A model generated the notes under the pieces. That model worked only from the letters and a program-made list of their open reading frames with translations, searched no databases and had not been told where the DNA came from. Below are positions 15,851-23,713 of a stretch of DNA of 64,000 nucleotides, piece by piece; within the stretch, counting starts at the first letter, position 1; each line of letters begins with the position of its first letter. This DNA comes from Mycolicibacterium lacusdiani (GTDB taxonomy: Bacteria > Actinomycetota > Actinomycetes > Mycobacteriales > Mycobacteriaceae). The translations under genes were made by a program, and so were the position numbers. The stretch lies in NCBI RefSeq assembly GCF_021916785.1, contig NZ_JAKCFC010000005.1, positions 248,001 through 312,000 on the forward strand, in the 5' to 3' direction.

Positions 15851-16770
15851 CCGCGGACGCCGCAGCGGCGCAACGCCGTTCGGGCGTGCTGTTCGGCGTG
15901 GGCGCCTTCGTGTGGTGGGGCCTGTGTCCCGGCTACTTCCCGCTGCTGCTGCCCGCGGGGTCGCTGGAGGTGCTGGCGCACCGCATCGTGTGGAGCGTCG
16001 TCTGCATGGTCGGCGTCCTCGCGGTGGCCCGCAGGCTCGGCGACCTGCGTCGCCTCAGCGGCCGCAGCTGGCTGCTGCTCGCCGCCGCGTCGGCGCTGGT
16101 GTCGGCCAACTGGGGGACCTACATCTACGCGGCGACGCACGGCCACGTCGTCGACGCCGCGCTCGGGTACTTCATCAACCCGCTGGTGACCGTGGCACTG
16201 GGCGTGGTGGTGTTTCGGGAACGGATCGGGCGTTGGCAGCTGGCGGCCCTGGCCCTCGCGGTCGTCGCGGTGGTGGTCCTGACGGTGGGCGTCGGCACCC
16301 CGCCGTACGTCTCGGTCGTGCTGGCGTTCACGTTCGCGCTGTACGGACTGGTCAAGAAGGTCGTCGACGCGGACCCTCGGGTCAGCGTGGCGGTCGAGAC
16401 CCTGATCGCCCTCCCCATCGCCGCCGGCTATCTGATCTTCCTGCAGTCGGCCGACCAGGGCCACTTCCTGGGGTACGGCACCGGGCATGCCTGGCTGCTG
16501 GTGCTGGCCGGTCCGGTCACCGCGGTGCCGCTGCTGCTGTTCGCCGCCGCGGCGCAGCGACTCCCGCTCGTCACGATGGGTCTGCTGTTCTATCTCAACC
16601 CGGCCCTGCAGATGGCATGGGGCGTCGCGATCGGCCACGAGCCGATGCCGCCCGCGAGGTGGGTGGGGTTCGGGCTGATCTGGGTCGCACTGATCGTGAT
16701 GACGTTCGGCGCGTTGCGAGGCAGGTCGGCATCGAAGGCCACCGCAGCCGCGTCGACCGCCGCTCCCTGA
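15847..16770 (+). CDS. rarD: EamA-family transporter (RarD-like)
   Basis: This 307-residue membrane protein has about ten hydrophobic segments in the two-EamA-domain layout. It has the RarD subgroup features GVGAFVWWGLCPGYFPLL near the start, VSANWGTYIYA, and a late LLFYLNPALQMAWGV. RarD proteins are predicted small-molecule exporters; their substrate is uncertain. The start is GTG at 15847, overlapping the preceding stop (GTGA), which gives a 20-residue cytoplasmic leader. It is the last gene of the lspA-rluD unit, followed by a 146-base gap containing the next promoter. Confidence 0.88.
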   Translation: MTADAAAAQRRSGVLFGVGAFVWWGLCPGYFPLLLPAGSLEVLAHRIVWSVVCMVGVLAVARRLGDLRRLSGRSWLLLAAASALVSANWGTYIYAATHGHVVDAALGYFINPLVTVALGVVVFRERIGRWQLAALALAVVAVVVLTVGVGTPPYVSVVLAFTFALYGLVKKVVDADPRVSVAVETLIALPIAAGYLIFLQSADQGHFLGYGTGHAWLLVLAGPVTAVPLLLFAAAAQRLPLVTMGLLFYLNPALQMAWGVAIGHEPMPPARWVGFGLIWVALIVMTFGALRGRSASKATAAASTAAP

Positions 16771-16841
16771 GTCACGCAAACGCCTCCGGCCTGACGGACT
16801 CGAGTTCGCGCCGCGTCGCCCAGTTTGCCGCAAGCCTGCGG

Positions 16842-16875
16842 TTGACCGGTCGATAGCAATGTCATACTGTTTGCT
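16842..16875 (+). promoter_or_regulatory. Promoter and candidate operator of the tetR gene
   Basis: TTGACC at 16842-16847 and TACTGT at 16865-16870 are 17 bases apart and form a good SigA-type promoter. An inverted repeat AGCAA (16855-16859) / TTGCT (16871-16875), with an 11-base spacer, straddles the -10 box. This is the expected position for an autoregulatory TetR site. Binding is inferred. Confidence 0.5.
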
Positions 16876-16916
16876 GAACGAGGAGCGCCAATCTCCTCGT
16901 CGGTGAGGTCAGGACC

Positions 16917-17618
16917 ATGTCGCAAACCGATGAGAGACCACTGCCGGCCACCAGGCGCCGGGGTCGACCGGTTGGCTCCGACTCGGTGGAAACGCGCAAC
17001 CGCATCCTCAAGGCCGCACGGTCGGTGATCAACCAGCGGGGCTATCCCGCGGCCACGTTCCAGGCCATCGCGCTCGAGGCCGATCTCAGCAGGCCCACGC
17101 TGCACTACTACTTCTCCACGCGCGACGAGATCTACGCAGCCCTGGTCGAAGAGGCGGGCGAACTGGTCGGCAACTGGATTGCGCGGGCGGGAAGCCGTGA
17201 CACGCTGGCGGAATCGCTGTCAGCGTTGGTCGCAGTCATGTACGAGACCGACCGTCGGGACCGCTCGCAGGTGTCGTTCCTGATCAGCGCCCGGCTGGAG
17301 GCAACCCGGAACCCGGAGTTGCGCGACGACCGGCACGACGCATTGCGGTGCTACCTGATCACGCTCGTCGGCGACGCGGTGCGGCGCGGGGAACTGCCGT
17401 CGGACACCTGTGCCACCCCGATCGCGGACATGCTGCACTCGGTGCTCTGGGGGGTCGGCCTGTGTGCAGGCTTCCCAGATCGCGGCGCGACGATGAGCGC
17501 GATAACCAAGCAACTCCAGATTCTCTTCTCGCACGGATTGCTGGACAGTCCGTCGATCGGGTCGGTGTCCGAAGACACGTGCCGCGACACGCCGAACGCC
17601 GTCGGAGGTCGGCCATAG
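16917..17618 (+). CDS. TetR-family transcriptional regulator
   Basis: This 233-residue DNA-binding protein has an N-terminal TetR domain: RNRILKAARSVINQRGYPAATFQAIA, then ADLSRPTLHYYFSTRDEIYAAL (residues about 28-78). The rest forms a helical ligand domain and is not diagnostic. ATG 16917 follows a GGTCAGGA spacer. It is upstream of dnaE1 with 12 bases between them, so some dnaE1 transcription may start at its promoter. The inverted repeat AGCAA/TTGCT in its promoter is the best candidate operator. Targets and ligand are unknown. Confidence 0.88.
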   Translation: MSQTDERPLPATRRRGRPVGSDSVETRNRILKAARSVINQRGYPAATFQAIALEADLSRPTLHYYFSTRDEIYAALVEEAGELVGNWIARAGSRDTLAESLSALVAVMYETDRRDRSQVSFLISARLEATRNPELRDDRHDALRCYLITLVGDAVRRGELPSDTCATPIADMLHSVLWGVGLCAGFPDRGATMSAITKQLQILFSHGLLDSPSIGSVSEDTCRDTPNAVGGRP

Positions 17619-17630
17619 ACTGACGACCCT

Positions 17631-20600
17631 ATGAGCGGATCCTTCGTGCACCTGCACAACCACACCGAATACTCCATGCTCGACGGTGCGGCGAAGGTCA
17701 AGCACATGTTCGCCGAGGCCAATCGGCTCGAGATGCCCGCACTCGGGATGACCGACCACGGCAACATGTTCGGGGCCAGCGAGTTCTACAACGCGGCGAT
17801 CGAAGCGGACGTCAAGCCGATCATCGGCGTCGAGGCGTACATCGCGCCGGCGTCGCGATTCGACACCAAGCGCGTGCAGTGGGGCGATCCCAGCCAGAAG
17901 GGCGACGACGTCTCCGGCAGCGGCGCCTACACGCACATGACCATGGTCGCGGAGAACGCGACCGGGCTGCGCAATCTGTTCAGGTTGTCGTCGATGGCGT
18001 CGTTCGAGGGCCAGCTCGGCAAGTGGTCGCGGATGGACGCCGAGCTGATCGCCGAGCACTCCGCGGGCATCATCGCCACCACCGGCTGCCCGTCCGGCGA
18101 AGTGCAGACCCGGCTCCGTCTCGGCCACCAGCGTGAAGCGCTCGAGGCCGCGGCCAAGTGGCGCGAGATCTTCGGGCCGGAGAACTTCTTCCTCGAACTC
18201 ATGGACCACGGCATCGAGATCGAACGGCGGGTGCGTGACGGCCTGCTTGAGGTGGGTCGCAAGCTCGGCATTCCGCCGTTGGCGACCAACGACTGCCACT
18301 ACGTCACCAAGGAGGCGTCGCGGAACCACGAGGCGCTGCTGTGCGTGCAGACGGGCAAGACGCTGTCGGACCCGGCGCGGTTCAAGTTCGACGGTGACGG
18401 CTACTACCTCAAGTCGGCCGCGGACATGCGCGCACTGTGGGACGACGAGGTGCCCGGCGCGTGCGACTCCACGTTGCTGATCGCCGAACGCGTGCAGCCC
18501 TACGCCGACGTCTGGGCCCCGAAGGACCGGATGCCGGTCTTCCCGGTGCCCGACGGCCACGACGAGGCGTCGTGGCTCGCCCACGAGGTCACCGCCGGTT
18601 TGCAGCGACGGTTTCCCGCCGGTGTGCCAGGCGAGTACACCGACCGGGCCGCGTACGAGATCAAGGTCATCTGCGACAAGGGATACCCCTCGTACTTCCT
18701 GATCGTCGCCGACCTCATCAACTACGCCCGCTCCGTGGACATCCGGGTGGGGCCCGGCCGTGGGTCCGCCGCAGGTTCGCTGGTCGCCTACGCCATGGGC
18801 ATCACCAACATCGACCCGATCACCTACGGGCTGCTGTTCGAGCGATTCCTCAACCCCGAGCGCGCCTCGATGCCCGACATCGACATCGACTTCGACGATC
18901 GCCGCCGGGGCGAGATGCTGCGCTACGCGGCGAACAAGTGGGGCAGCGACCGGGTGGCCCAGGTCATCACGTTCGGCACCATCAAGACCAAGGCCGCGCT
19001 CAAGGACTCGGCCCGGGTGAACTACGGCCAGCCGGGGTTCGCGATCGCCGACCGGATCACCAAGGCGCTGCCGCCGCCGATCATGGCCAAGGACATCCCG
19101 CTCTCGGGCATCACCGACCCGGCACACGAGCGGTACAAGGAGGCCGCGGAGGTCCGCGCGCTCATCGACACCGACCCCGACGTGCGGACCATCTACGAGA
19201 CCGCGCGCGGCCTCGAGGGCCTGGTACGCAACGCCGGCGTGCACGCCTGCGCGGTCATCATGAGCTCCGAGCCGCTCGTCGACGCCATTCCGCTGTGGAA
19301 GCGGCCCCAGGACGGTGCGATCATCACGGGCTGGGACTACCCGTCGTGCGAGGCCATCGGCCTGCTCAAGATGGACTTCCTCGGGCTACGGAACCTGACG
19401 ATCATCGGTGACTGCATCGAGAACATTCAGGCCAATCGTGGCATCGAGCTGGACCTCGACGCCGTCCCGCTCGACGACCCCGCGACCTACGAGCTGCTCG
19501 GCAGGGGCGACACCCTCGGCGTGTTCCAGCTCGACGGTGGGCCGATGCGAGATCTGCTGCGGCGCATGCAGCCGACGGTCTTCGAGGACGTCGTCGCCGT
19601 GATCGCGCTGTACCGTCCCGGACCCATGGGCATGAACGCCCACAACGACTACGCCGACCGCAAGAACGCCCGCCAGGCGATCAAGCCGATCCATCCCGAG
19701 CTCGAGGAGCCGCTGCGCGAGATCCTCTCGGAGACATACGGCCTGATCGTCTATCAAGAGCAGATCATGCGCATCGCGCAGAAGGTCGCCGGCTACTCGC
19801 TCGCCCGAGCGGACATCCTCCGGAAGGCGATGGGCAAGAAGAAGCGCGAGGTCCTGGAGAAGGAGTTCGAGGGCTTCTCCGAGGGCATGAAGTCCAACGG
19901 CTTCTCCGCGGCGGCGGTCAAGGCGCTGTGGGACACCGTCCTGCCGTTCGCCGACTACGCGTTCAACAAGTCGCACGCCGCCGGCTACGGCCTGGTGTCG
20001 TATTGGACGGCCTACCTGAAGGCGAACTTCCCCGCGGAGTACATGGCGGGCCTGCTCACCTCGGTCGGCGACGACAAGGACAAGGCGGCGGTGTACCTGG
20101 CCGACTGCCGCAGGCTCGGCATCACCGTGCTCCCGCCGGACGTCAACGAGTCGGTGCTCAACTTCGCGTCCGTCGGCGCCGACATCAGGTTCGGGCTGGG
20201 GGCGGTGCGCAACGTGGGCGCCAACGTCGTCAGCTCACTGATCAACACCCGTACCGAGAAGGGCAAGTACACCGACTTCTCGGACTACCTCAACAAGATT
20301 CACATCACCGCCTGCAACAAGAAGGTGACGGAGTCGCTGGTCAAGGCCGGTGCGTTCGACTCGCTTGGGCACTCCCGCAAGGGGCTGTTCCTCATCCACA
20401 CAGACGCGGTCGACTCGGTCCTCGGCACCAAGAAGGCCGAGGCGATGGGGCAGTTCGACCTGTTCGGTGGTGCCGACACGGCGACCGACGCGGTGTTCAC
20501 GATCAAGGTCCCCGAGGACGAGTGGGAGGACAAGCACAAACTCGCACTCGAGCGGGAGATGCTGGGTCTCTACGTGTCTGGGCACCCCCTCGACGGGGTC

Positions 20601-21161
20601 GCGCACCTGCTGGCCACACAGGTCGACACGCAGATCCCCGCTATCCTCGACGGGGACGTCGCCGCGGACGCCCAGGTGCGCGTCGGCGGGATCCTGGCGT
20701 CGGTGAACCGCCGGGTGAACAAGAACGGATTGCCCTGGGCCTCAGCTCAATTGGAGGACCTCACCGGTGGCATCGAGGTGATGTTCTTCCCGAAGACCTA
20801 CGCCACCTTCGGCGGTGACATCGCCGACGACGCCGTGGTGATCATCGGCGCCAAGGTCAATGCCCGCGACGACCGGTTGTCGCTGATCGTCAACGACCTG
20901 GTGGTCCCGGACTTCTCCAGCGCCCAGGCCGACCGCCCGCTGGCGGTGAGCCTGCCGACCAGGCAGTGCACCGTCGAGAAGGTGACGGCACTCAAGCACG
21001 TGCTCGCCAATCACCCCGGCACCTCACAGGTGCACCTGCGGTTGATCAGCGGCGACCGGATCACCACGCTCGAGCTGGATCAGACGCTGCGCGTCACGCC
21101 GTCGTCGGCGTTGATGGGCGATCTCAAGGCGCTGCTCGGACCGGGCTGCCTGGGGGGCTGA
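17631..21161 (+). CDS. dnaE1: DNA polymerase III alpha subunit
   Basis: This 1176-residue protein is the replicative polymerase. The N-terminal PHP domain begins FVHLHNHTEYSMLDGA (residues 5-20) with TDHGNMFG soon after; in mycobacteria this domain is the proofreading exonuclease. The C-family palm has PDIDIDFDD at 415-423 with catalytic Asp416 and Asp418. The tail carries the tandem helix-hairpin-helix and OB-fold, and the internal clamp-binding region near MGQFDLFGG. The ATG is at 17631. Length and motif order match mycobacterial DnaE1, not the shorter mutagenic DnaE2. Its stop shares one base with the next ATG. Confidence 0.97.
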   Translation: MSGSFVHLHNHTEYSMLDGAAKVKHMFAEANRLEMPALGMTDHGNMFGASEFYNAAIEADVKPIIGVEAYIAPASRFDTKRVQWGDPSQKGDDVSGSGAYTHMTMVAENATGLRNLFRLSSMASFEGQLGKWSRMDAELIAEHSAGIIATTGCPSGEVQTRLRLGHQREALEAAAKWREIFGPENFFLELMDHGIEIERRVRDGLLEVGRKLGIPPLATNDCHYVTKEASRNHEALLCVQTGKTLSDPARFKFDGDGYYLKSAADMRALWDDEVPGACDSTLLIAERVQPYADVWAPKDRMPVFPVPDGHDEASWLAHEVTAGLQRRFPAGVPGEYTDRAAYEIKVICDKGYPSYFLIVADLINYARSVDIRVGPGRGSAAGSLVAYAMGITNIDPITYGLLFERFLNPERASMPDIDIDFDDRRRGEMLRYAANKWGSDRVAQVITFGTIKTKAALKDSARVNYGQPGFAIADRITKALPPPIMAKDIPLSGITDPAHERYKEAAEVRALIDTDPDVRTIYETARGLEGLVRNAGVHACAVIMSSEPLVDAIPLWKRPQDGAIITGWDYPSCEAIGLLKMDFLGLRNLTIIGDCIENIQANRGIELDLDAVPLDDPATYELLGRGDTLGVFQLDGGPMRDLLRRMQPTVFEDVVAVIALYRPGPMGMNAHNDYADRKNARQAIKPIHPELEEPLREILSETYGLIVYQEQIMRIAQKVAGYSLARADILRKAMGKKKREVLEKEFEGFSEGMKSNGFSAAAVKALWDTVLPFADYAFNKSHAAGYGLVSYWTAYLKANFPAEYMAGLLTSVGDDKDKAAVYLADCRRLGITVLPPDVNESVLNFASVGADIRFGLGAVRNVGANVVSSLINTRTEKGKYTDFSDYLNKIHITACNKKVTESLVKAGAFDSLGHSRKGLFLIHTDAVDSVLGTKKAEAMGQFDLFGGADTATDAVFTIKVPEDEWEDKHKLALEREMLGLYVSGHPLDGVAHLLATQVDTQIPAILDGDVAADAQVRVGGILASVNRRVNKNGLPWASAQLEDLTGGIEVMFFPKTYATFGGDIADDAVVIIGAKVNARDDRLSLIVNDLVVPDFSSAQADRPLAVSLPTRQCTVEKVTALKHVLANHPGTSQVHLRLISGDRITTLELDQTLRVTPSSALMGDLKALLGPGCLGG

Positions 21162-21535
21162 TGGACCAGCCAGAGCCGTCCCGGCACATCTCCGTGTGGA
21201 TCGACGCCGCACCCGAGGCGGTGTACGCGTTCGCCTCCGATCCGCGCCAACTGCATCGCTGGGCGGCCGGTCTCGCCGACCCCACGCTGGCGACCGCGAC
21301 CGTGGAGTTCGCCCCGGTCAATGCCTTCGGCGTACTCGACCACGTGGTGACGCTGCCGACGGGGGAGTCGACGTACAACCCGATGCGAGTGCTGGCTGCC
21401 GGAACGGGTGAGGCGCGCTGCGAGGTCGTCTTCACGTTGCGCCGCCGACCCGGCACCCCGGATGCGGAGTTCGAGGCAGACGCGGCTGCGGTGGCCGCGG
21501 ATCTGGCGACGCTGCGGGATCTCCTGCAGGACTAG
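21161..21535 (+). CDS. SRPBCC-fold (START/polyketide cyclase-like) small protein
   Basis: This 124-residue protein begins HISVWIDAAPEAVYAFASDPRQLHRWAAGL, the typical first strand and helix of the SRPBCC superfamily, which binds hydrophobic ligands. The following strands (VEFAPVNAFGVLDHVVTLP) fit the helix-grip fold. No catalytic residues can be assigned, and ligand and role are unknown. The ATG overlaps the dnaE1 stop by one base (TGATG), so it is probably translated after dnaE1. Its end overlaps the convergent membrane-protein gene by four bases. Confidence 0.75.
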   Translation: MDQPEPSRHISVWIDAAPEAVYAFASDPRQLHRWAAGLADPTLATATVEFAPVNAFGVLDHVVTLPTGESTYNPMRVLAAGTGEARCEVVFTLRRRPGTPDAEFEADAAAVAADLATLRDLLQD

Positions 21536-21762
21536 CGGCAGGACGAGCAGTAGGCGCTGAGCCCGAGCCACGTGAGTGTGCCCACGGCGGCGCCGGACAG
21601 CACGGCCGTCGATGCGGTCATGGTGAGGACGCCGACGACGAGCAGCACCACCGCCCCTACCAGCAGGGCGATGAGCTTGTATGCCGGCCACGGGACGCCT
21701 GCGACGGGCACGTCGCACGTCGCGCGGGCGACGGTCGAGTGGAAGTTCCCGGCGGTGGTCAT
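21532..21762 (-). CDS. Small two-helix membrane protein, hypothetical
   Basis: This 76-residue protein starts at ATG 21762 (MTTAGNFHSTVARATCDVP). It has two hydrophobic segments, KLIALLVGAVVLLVVGVLTM and TAVLSGAAVGTLTWLGLSAY, and ends in a CSSC motif. No family is recognised. The terminal cysteine pair could bind a metal or form a disulfide. It diverges from ilvA; the 18-bp palindrome at 21789 lies 27 bases upstream of its start and could control it. A longer start at 21783 is possible. Confidence 0.6.
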   Translation of the reverse strand: MTTAGNFHSTVARATCDVPVAGVPWPAYKLIALLVGAVVLLVVGVLTMTASTAVLSGAAVGTLTWLGLSAYCSSCR

Positions 21763-21788
21763 GTGTTCGACGATACCTCTCAACCATG

Positions 21789-21806
21789 GTTTCGGCTAGC
21801 CGAAAC
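21789..21806. promoter_or_regulatory. Perfect 18-bp palindrome between divergent genes
   Basis: GTTTCGGCTAGCCGAAAC is identical to its reverse complement over all 18 bases. It sits 27 bases upstream of the small membrane protein and 103 bases upstream of ilvA. The site is typical of a dimeric repressor operator; the regulator is not identified. It does not match the LexA, BioQ or NrtR sites seen elsewhere. Confidence 0.5.
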
Positions 21807-21908
21807 TCCGGATCAGGACTATGTGGACCTACCCGTTCGTCTGCGCTTTCACGCGTCCGCGGAAACGGAGATTTCTGCTAGTGCGCGACGCAGTGGCACC
21901 ATTGACCG

Positions 21909-23201
21909 GTGACTGCTGAGCTGAGCCAGGGAACGAAACGGTCGCCGCTCGAATCACCCCTTTCGGCGGCCGACATCGATGCGGCTGCCCAGCGAATCTC
22001 GGGCGTCGTCGCCAAGACCCCCTTGCAGTTCAGTGATCGGCTGTCGACGCTGACCGGTGCTCGGGTCTACCTGAAGCGCGAAGACCTCCAAGCCGTCCGC
22101 TCGTACAAGCTGCGGGGCGCCTACAACCTGATGATGCAGCTGAGCCCAGCCGAACTCGCCGCGGGCGTGGTCTGCTCGTCGGCAGGCAATCACGCTCAGG
22201 GCTTCGCGCTGGCCTGTCGCTCGATGGGCGTGCATGGCCGCGTCTACGTGCCGGCCAAGACGCCCAAGCAGAAGCGCGACCGCATCCGGTACCACGGCGG
22301 CGAGTTCATCGAGGTCATCGTCGGCGGCAAGACCTATGACATCGCCGCCACCGCAGCGGTCGAGGACGTCGCGCGGACCGGCGCCACACTGGTGCCGCCG
22401 TACGACGACCTCCGCACGATGGCCGGTCAGGGAACGATCGCCGTCGAGATCCTCGAGCAGCTCGGCAGCGAACCGGATCTGGTGATCGTCCCCGTCGGCG
22501 GTGGCGGGTGCATCAGCGGCATGACGACGTACTTCGCGGAACGGACCACCGACACGTCGGTGCTGGGCGTGGAACCCGCGGGTGCCGCGGCGATGGTCGC
22601 TGCCCTGGCGACCGGGGAACCCGTCACGCTCGAGAACGTCGACCAGTTCGTCGACGGTGCGGCGGTCGCCCGGGCGGGGGCGCTCCCGTTCGCAGCGCTG
22701 ACGGCCGCTGGCGACATGCTCTCGATCACAACGGTCGACGAGGGCGCCGTGTGCACTGCGATGCTCGATCTGTACCAGAACGAGGGCATCATCGCCGAGC
22801 CGGCCGGGGCGCTGTCTGCGGCCGCGTTGGTGGAGGCCGACATCACGCCGGGGTCGACGGTCGTGTGCCTCGTGTCGGGCGGCAACAACGACGTGTCGCG
22901 CTACGGCGAGGTGCTCGAGCGCTCACTGGTGCACCTCGGCCTCAAGCACTACTTCCTGGTCGACTTCCCGCAGGAGCCGGGCGCGCTGCGCCGGTTCCTG
23001 GACGAGGTCCTCGGCCCGAACGACGACATCACCCTGTTCGAGTACGTCAAGCGCAACAACCGCGACACCGGCGAGGCGCTCGTCGGCATCGAGATGGGCT
23101 CGGCGGCCGATCTGGAGGGCCTGCTCGCCAGGATGCACGAGTCGGACTGTCACGTCGAACTCCTCGAGCCGGGTTCGCCGACCTACCGCTACCTGGCGTA
23201 G
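21909..23201 (+). CDS. ilvA: Threonine dehydratase (biosynthetic)
   Basis: This 430-residue PLP enzyme deaminates threonine to 2-oxobutanoate, the first step to isoleucine. The PLP lysine lies in RSYKLRGAYN (residue about 62), the phosphate loop in SAGNHAQGFA, and the glycine-rich PVGGGGCISG near 195. A single C-terminal ACT-like domain (HYFLVDFPQEPGALRRFLDEV) gives allosteric control and fits the shorter actinobacterial IlvA. The start is GTG at 21909. It overlaps the end of the convergent hypothetical gene by 13 bases. Its product feeds isoleucine supply, the signal read by the ileS T-box. Confidence 0.95.
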   Translation: MTAELSQGTKRSPLESPLSAADIDAAAQRISGVVAKTPLQFSDRLSTLTGARVYLKREDLQAVRSYKLRGAYNLMMQLSPAELAAGVVCSSAGNHAQGFALACRSMGVHGRVYVPAKTPKQKRDRIRYHGGEFIEVIVGGKTYDIAATAAVEDVARTGATLVPPYDDLRTMAGQGTIAVEILEQLGSEPDLVIVPVGGGGCISGMTTYFAERTTDTSVLGVEPAGAAAMVAALATGEPVTLENVDQFVDGAAVARAGALPFAALTAAGDMLSITTVDEGAVCTAMLDLYQNEGIIAEPAGALSAAALVEADITPGSTVVCLVSGGNNDVSRYGEVLERSLVHLGLKHYFLVDFPQEPGALRRFLDEVLGPNDDITLFEYVKRNNRDTGEALVGIEMGSAADLEGLLARMHESDCHVELLEPGSPTYRYLA

Positions 23202-23641
23202 GCTGCCAGCGATTGCGGCCCGACGAGCGCGATGTCGTGATCGTGGGCCCGGAAGATCGGCTCGATCGCCACGCCGCGCTCGGCTGCGCCGGCCACTAGC
23301 GCATCCGCCCACTGCCGGTCCCAGCGTGACACCGAGCCGAGGCCCGGGCGGGTGAGCAGGAAGGCCACGGTTCCGCCATCGGCGACGTCGTGCAGCAGTA
23401 CCTCGAGGGCGGACATCAAGTCGTCGACCATGGCCGGTGTCGGACTTCGGCCGATGGGGACGTCGCTCAGGAGCTTGACGAGCCTGCGATCGGTCCCGAC
23501 GAACGAAAACCGCAGCAGGCGTTCGCCGAAACCCAGGGGGCCCATCAGTGCCCGCCATCGCTGCCTCAAGTCGGCAGGTGTGACGATGGGGTCGGTGGCG
23601 GTGTCGATCGGCGGGATCGGAAGCAGGCTCATGCGTGTCAT
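23189..23641 (-). CDS. Conserved hypothetical protein
   Basis: This protein is about 150 residues from ATG 23641, or 147 from ATG 23632 (MSLLPIPPIDTATDP). It has no membrane segment and no recognised motif. The middle (LLRFSFVGTDRRLVKLLSDVP, then VDDLMSALEVLLHDVADGG) looks like an alpha/beta fold. The end HDHDIALVGPQSLAAYAR might be a nucleotide- or metal-binding loop, but this is not established. It lies downstream of treZ on the same strand, with a strong hairpin between. A second hairpin at 23640-23660 abuts the upstream start codon, which favours the ATG at 23632. Confidence 0.6.
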   Translation of the reverse strand: MTRMSLLPIPPIDTATDPIVTPADLRQRWRALMGPLGFGERLLRFSFVGTDRRLVKLLSDVPIGRSPTPAMVDDLMSALEVLLHDVADGGTVAFLLTRPGLGSVSRWDRQWADALVAGAAERGVAIEPIFRAHDHDIALVGPQSLAAYAR

Positions 23642-23665
23642 CGTGGGCGTGGCCCACGATCGACT

Positions 23666-23708
23666 CAACCAGTCATCCACAGGCGCGAGGCCTGGGGACG
23701 ACTGGTTG
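23666..23708 (-). terminator. Strong hairpin downstream of treZ
   Basis: A 9-bp outer stem (CAACCAGTC at 23666-23674 with GACTGGTTG at 23700-23708) encloses an inner stem (23677-23684 with 23690-23697, one mismatch) and a 5-base loop. It begins six bases after the treZ stop on the minus strand. There is no T-run, as is common for mycobacterial terminators, so it could also be a processing or stability element. Confidence 0.55.
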
Positions 23709-23713
23709 ACGGG

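Noticed and set aside
17220..19244. 674-codon frame antisense to dnaE1
   Set aside because: Shadow frame rich in Val, Arg and Gly with no motif, opposite a clearly real gene.
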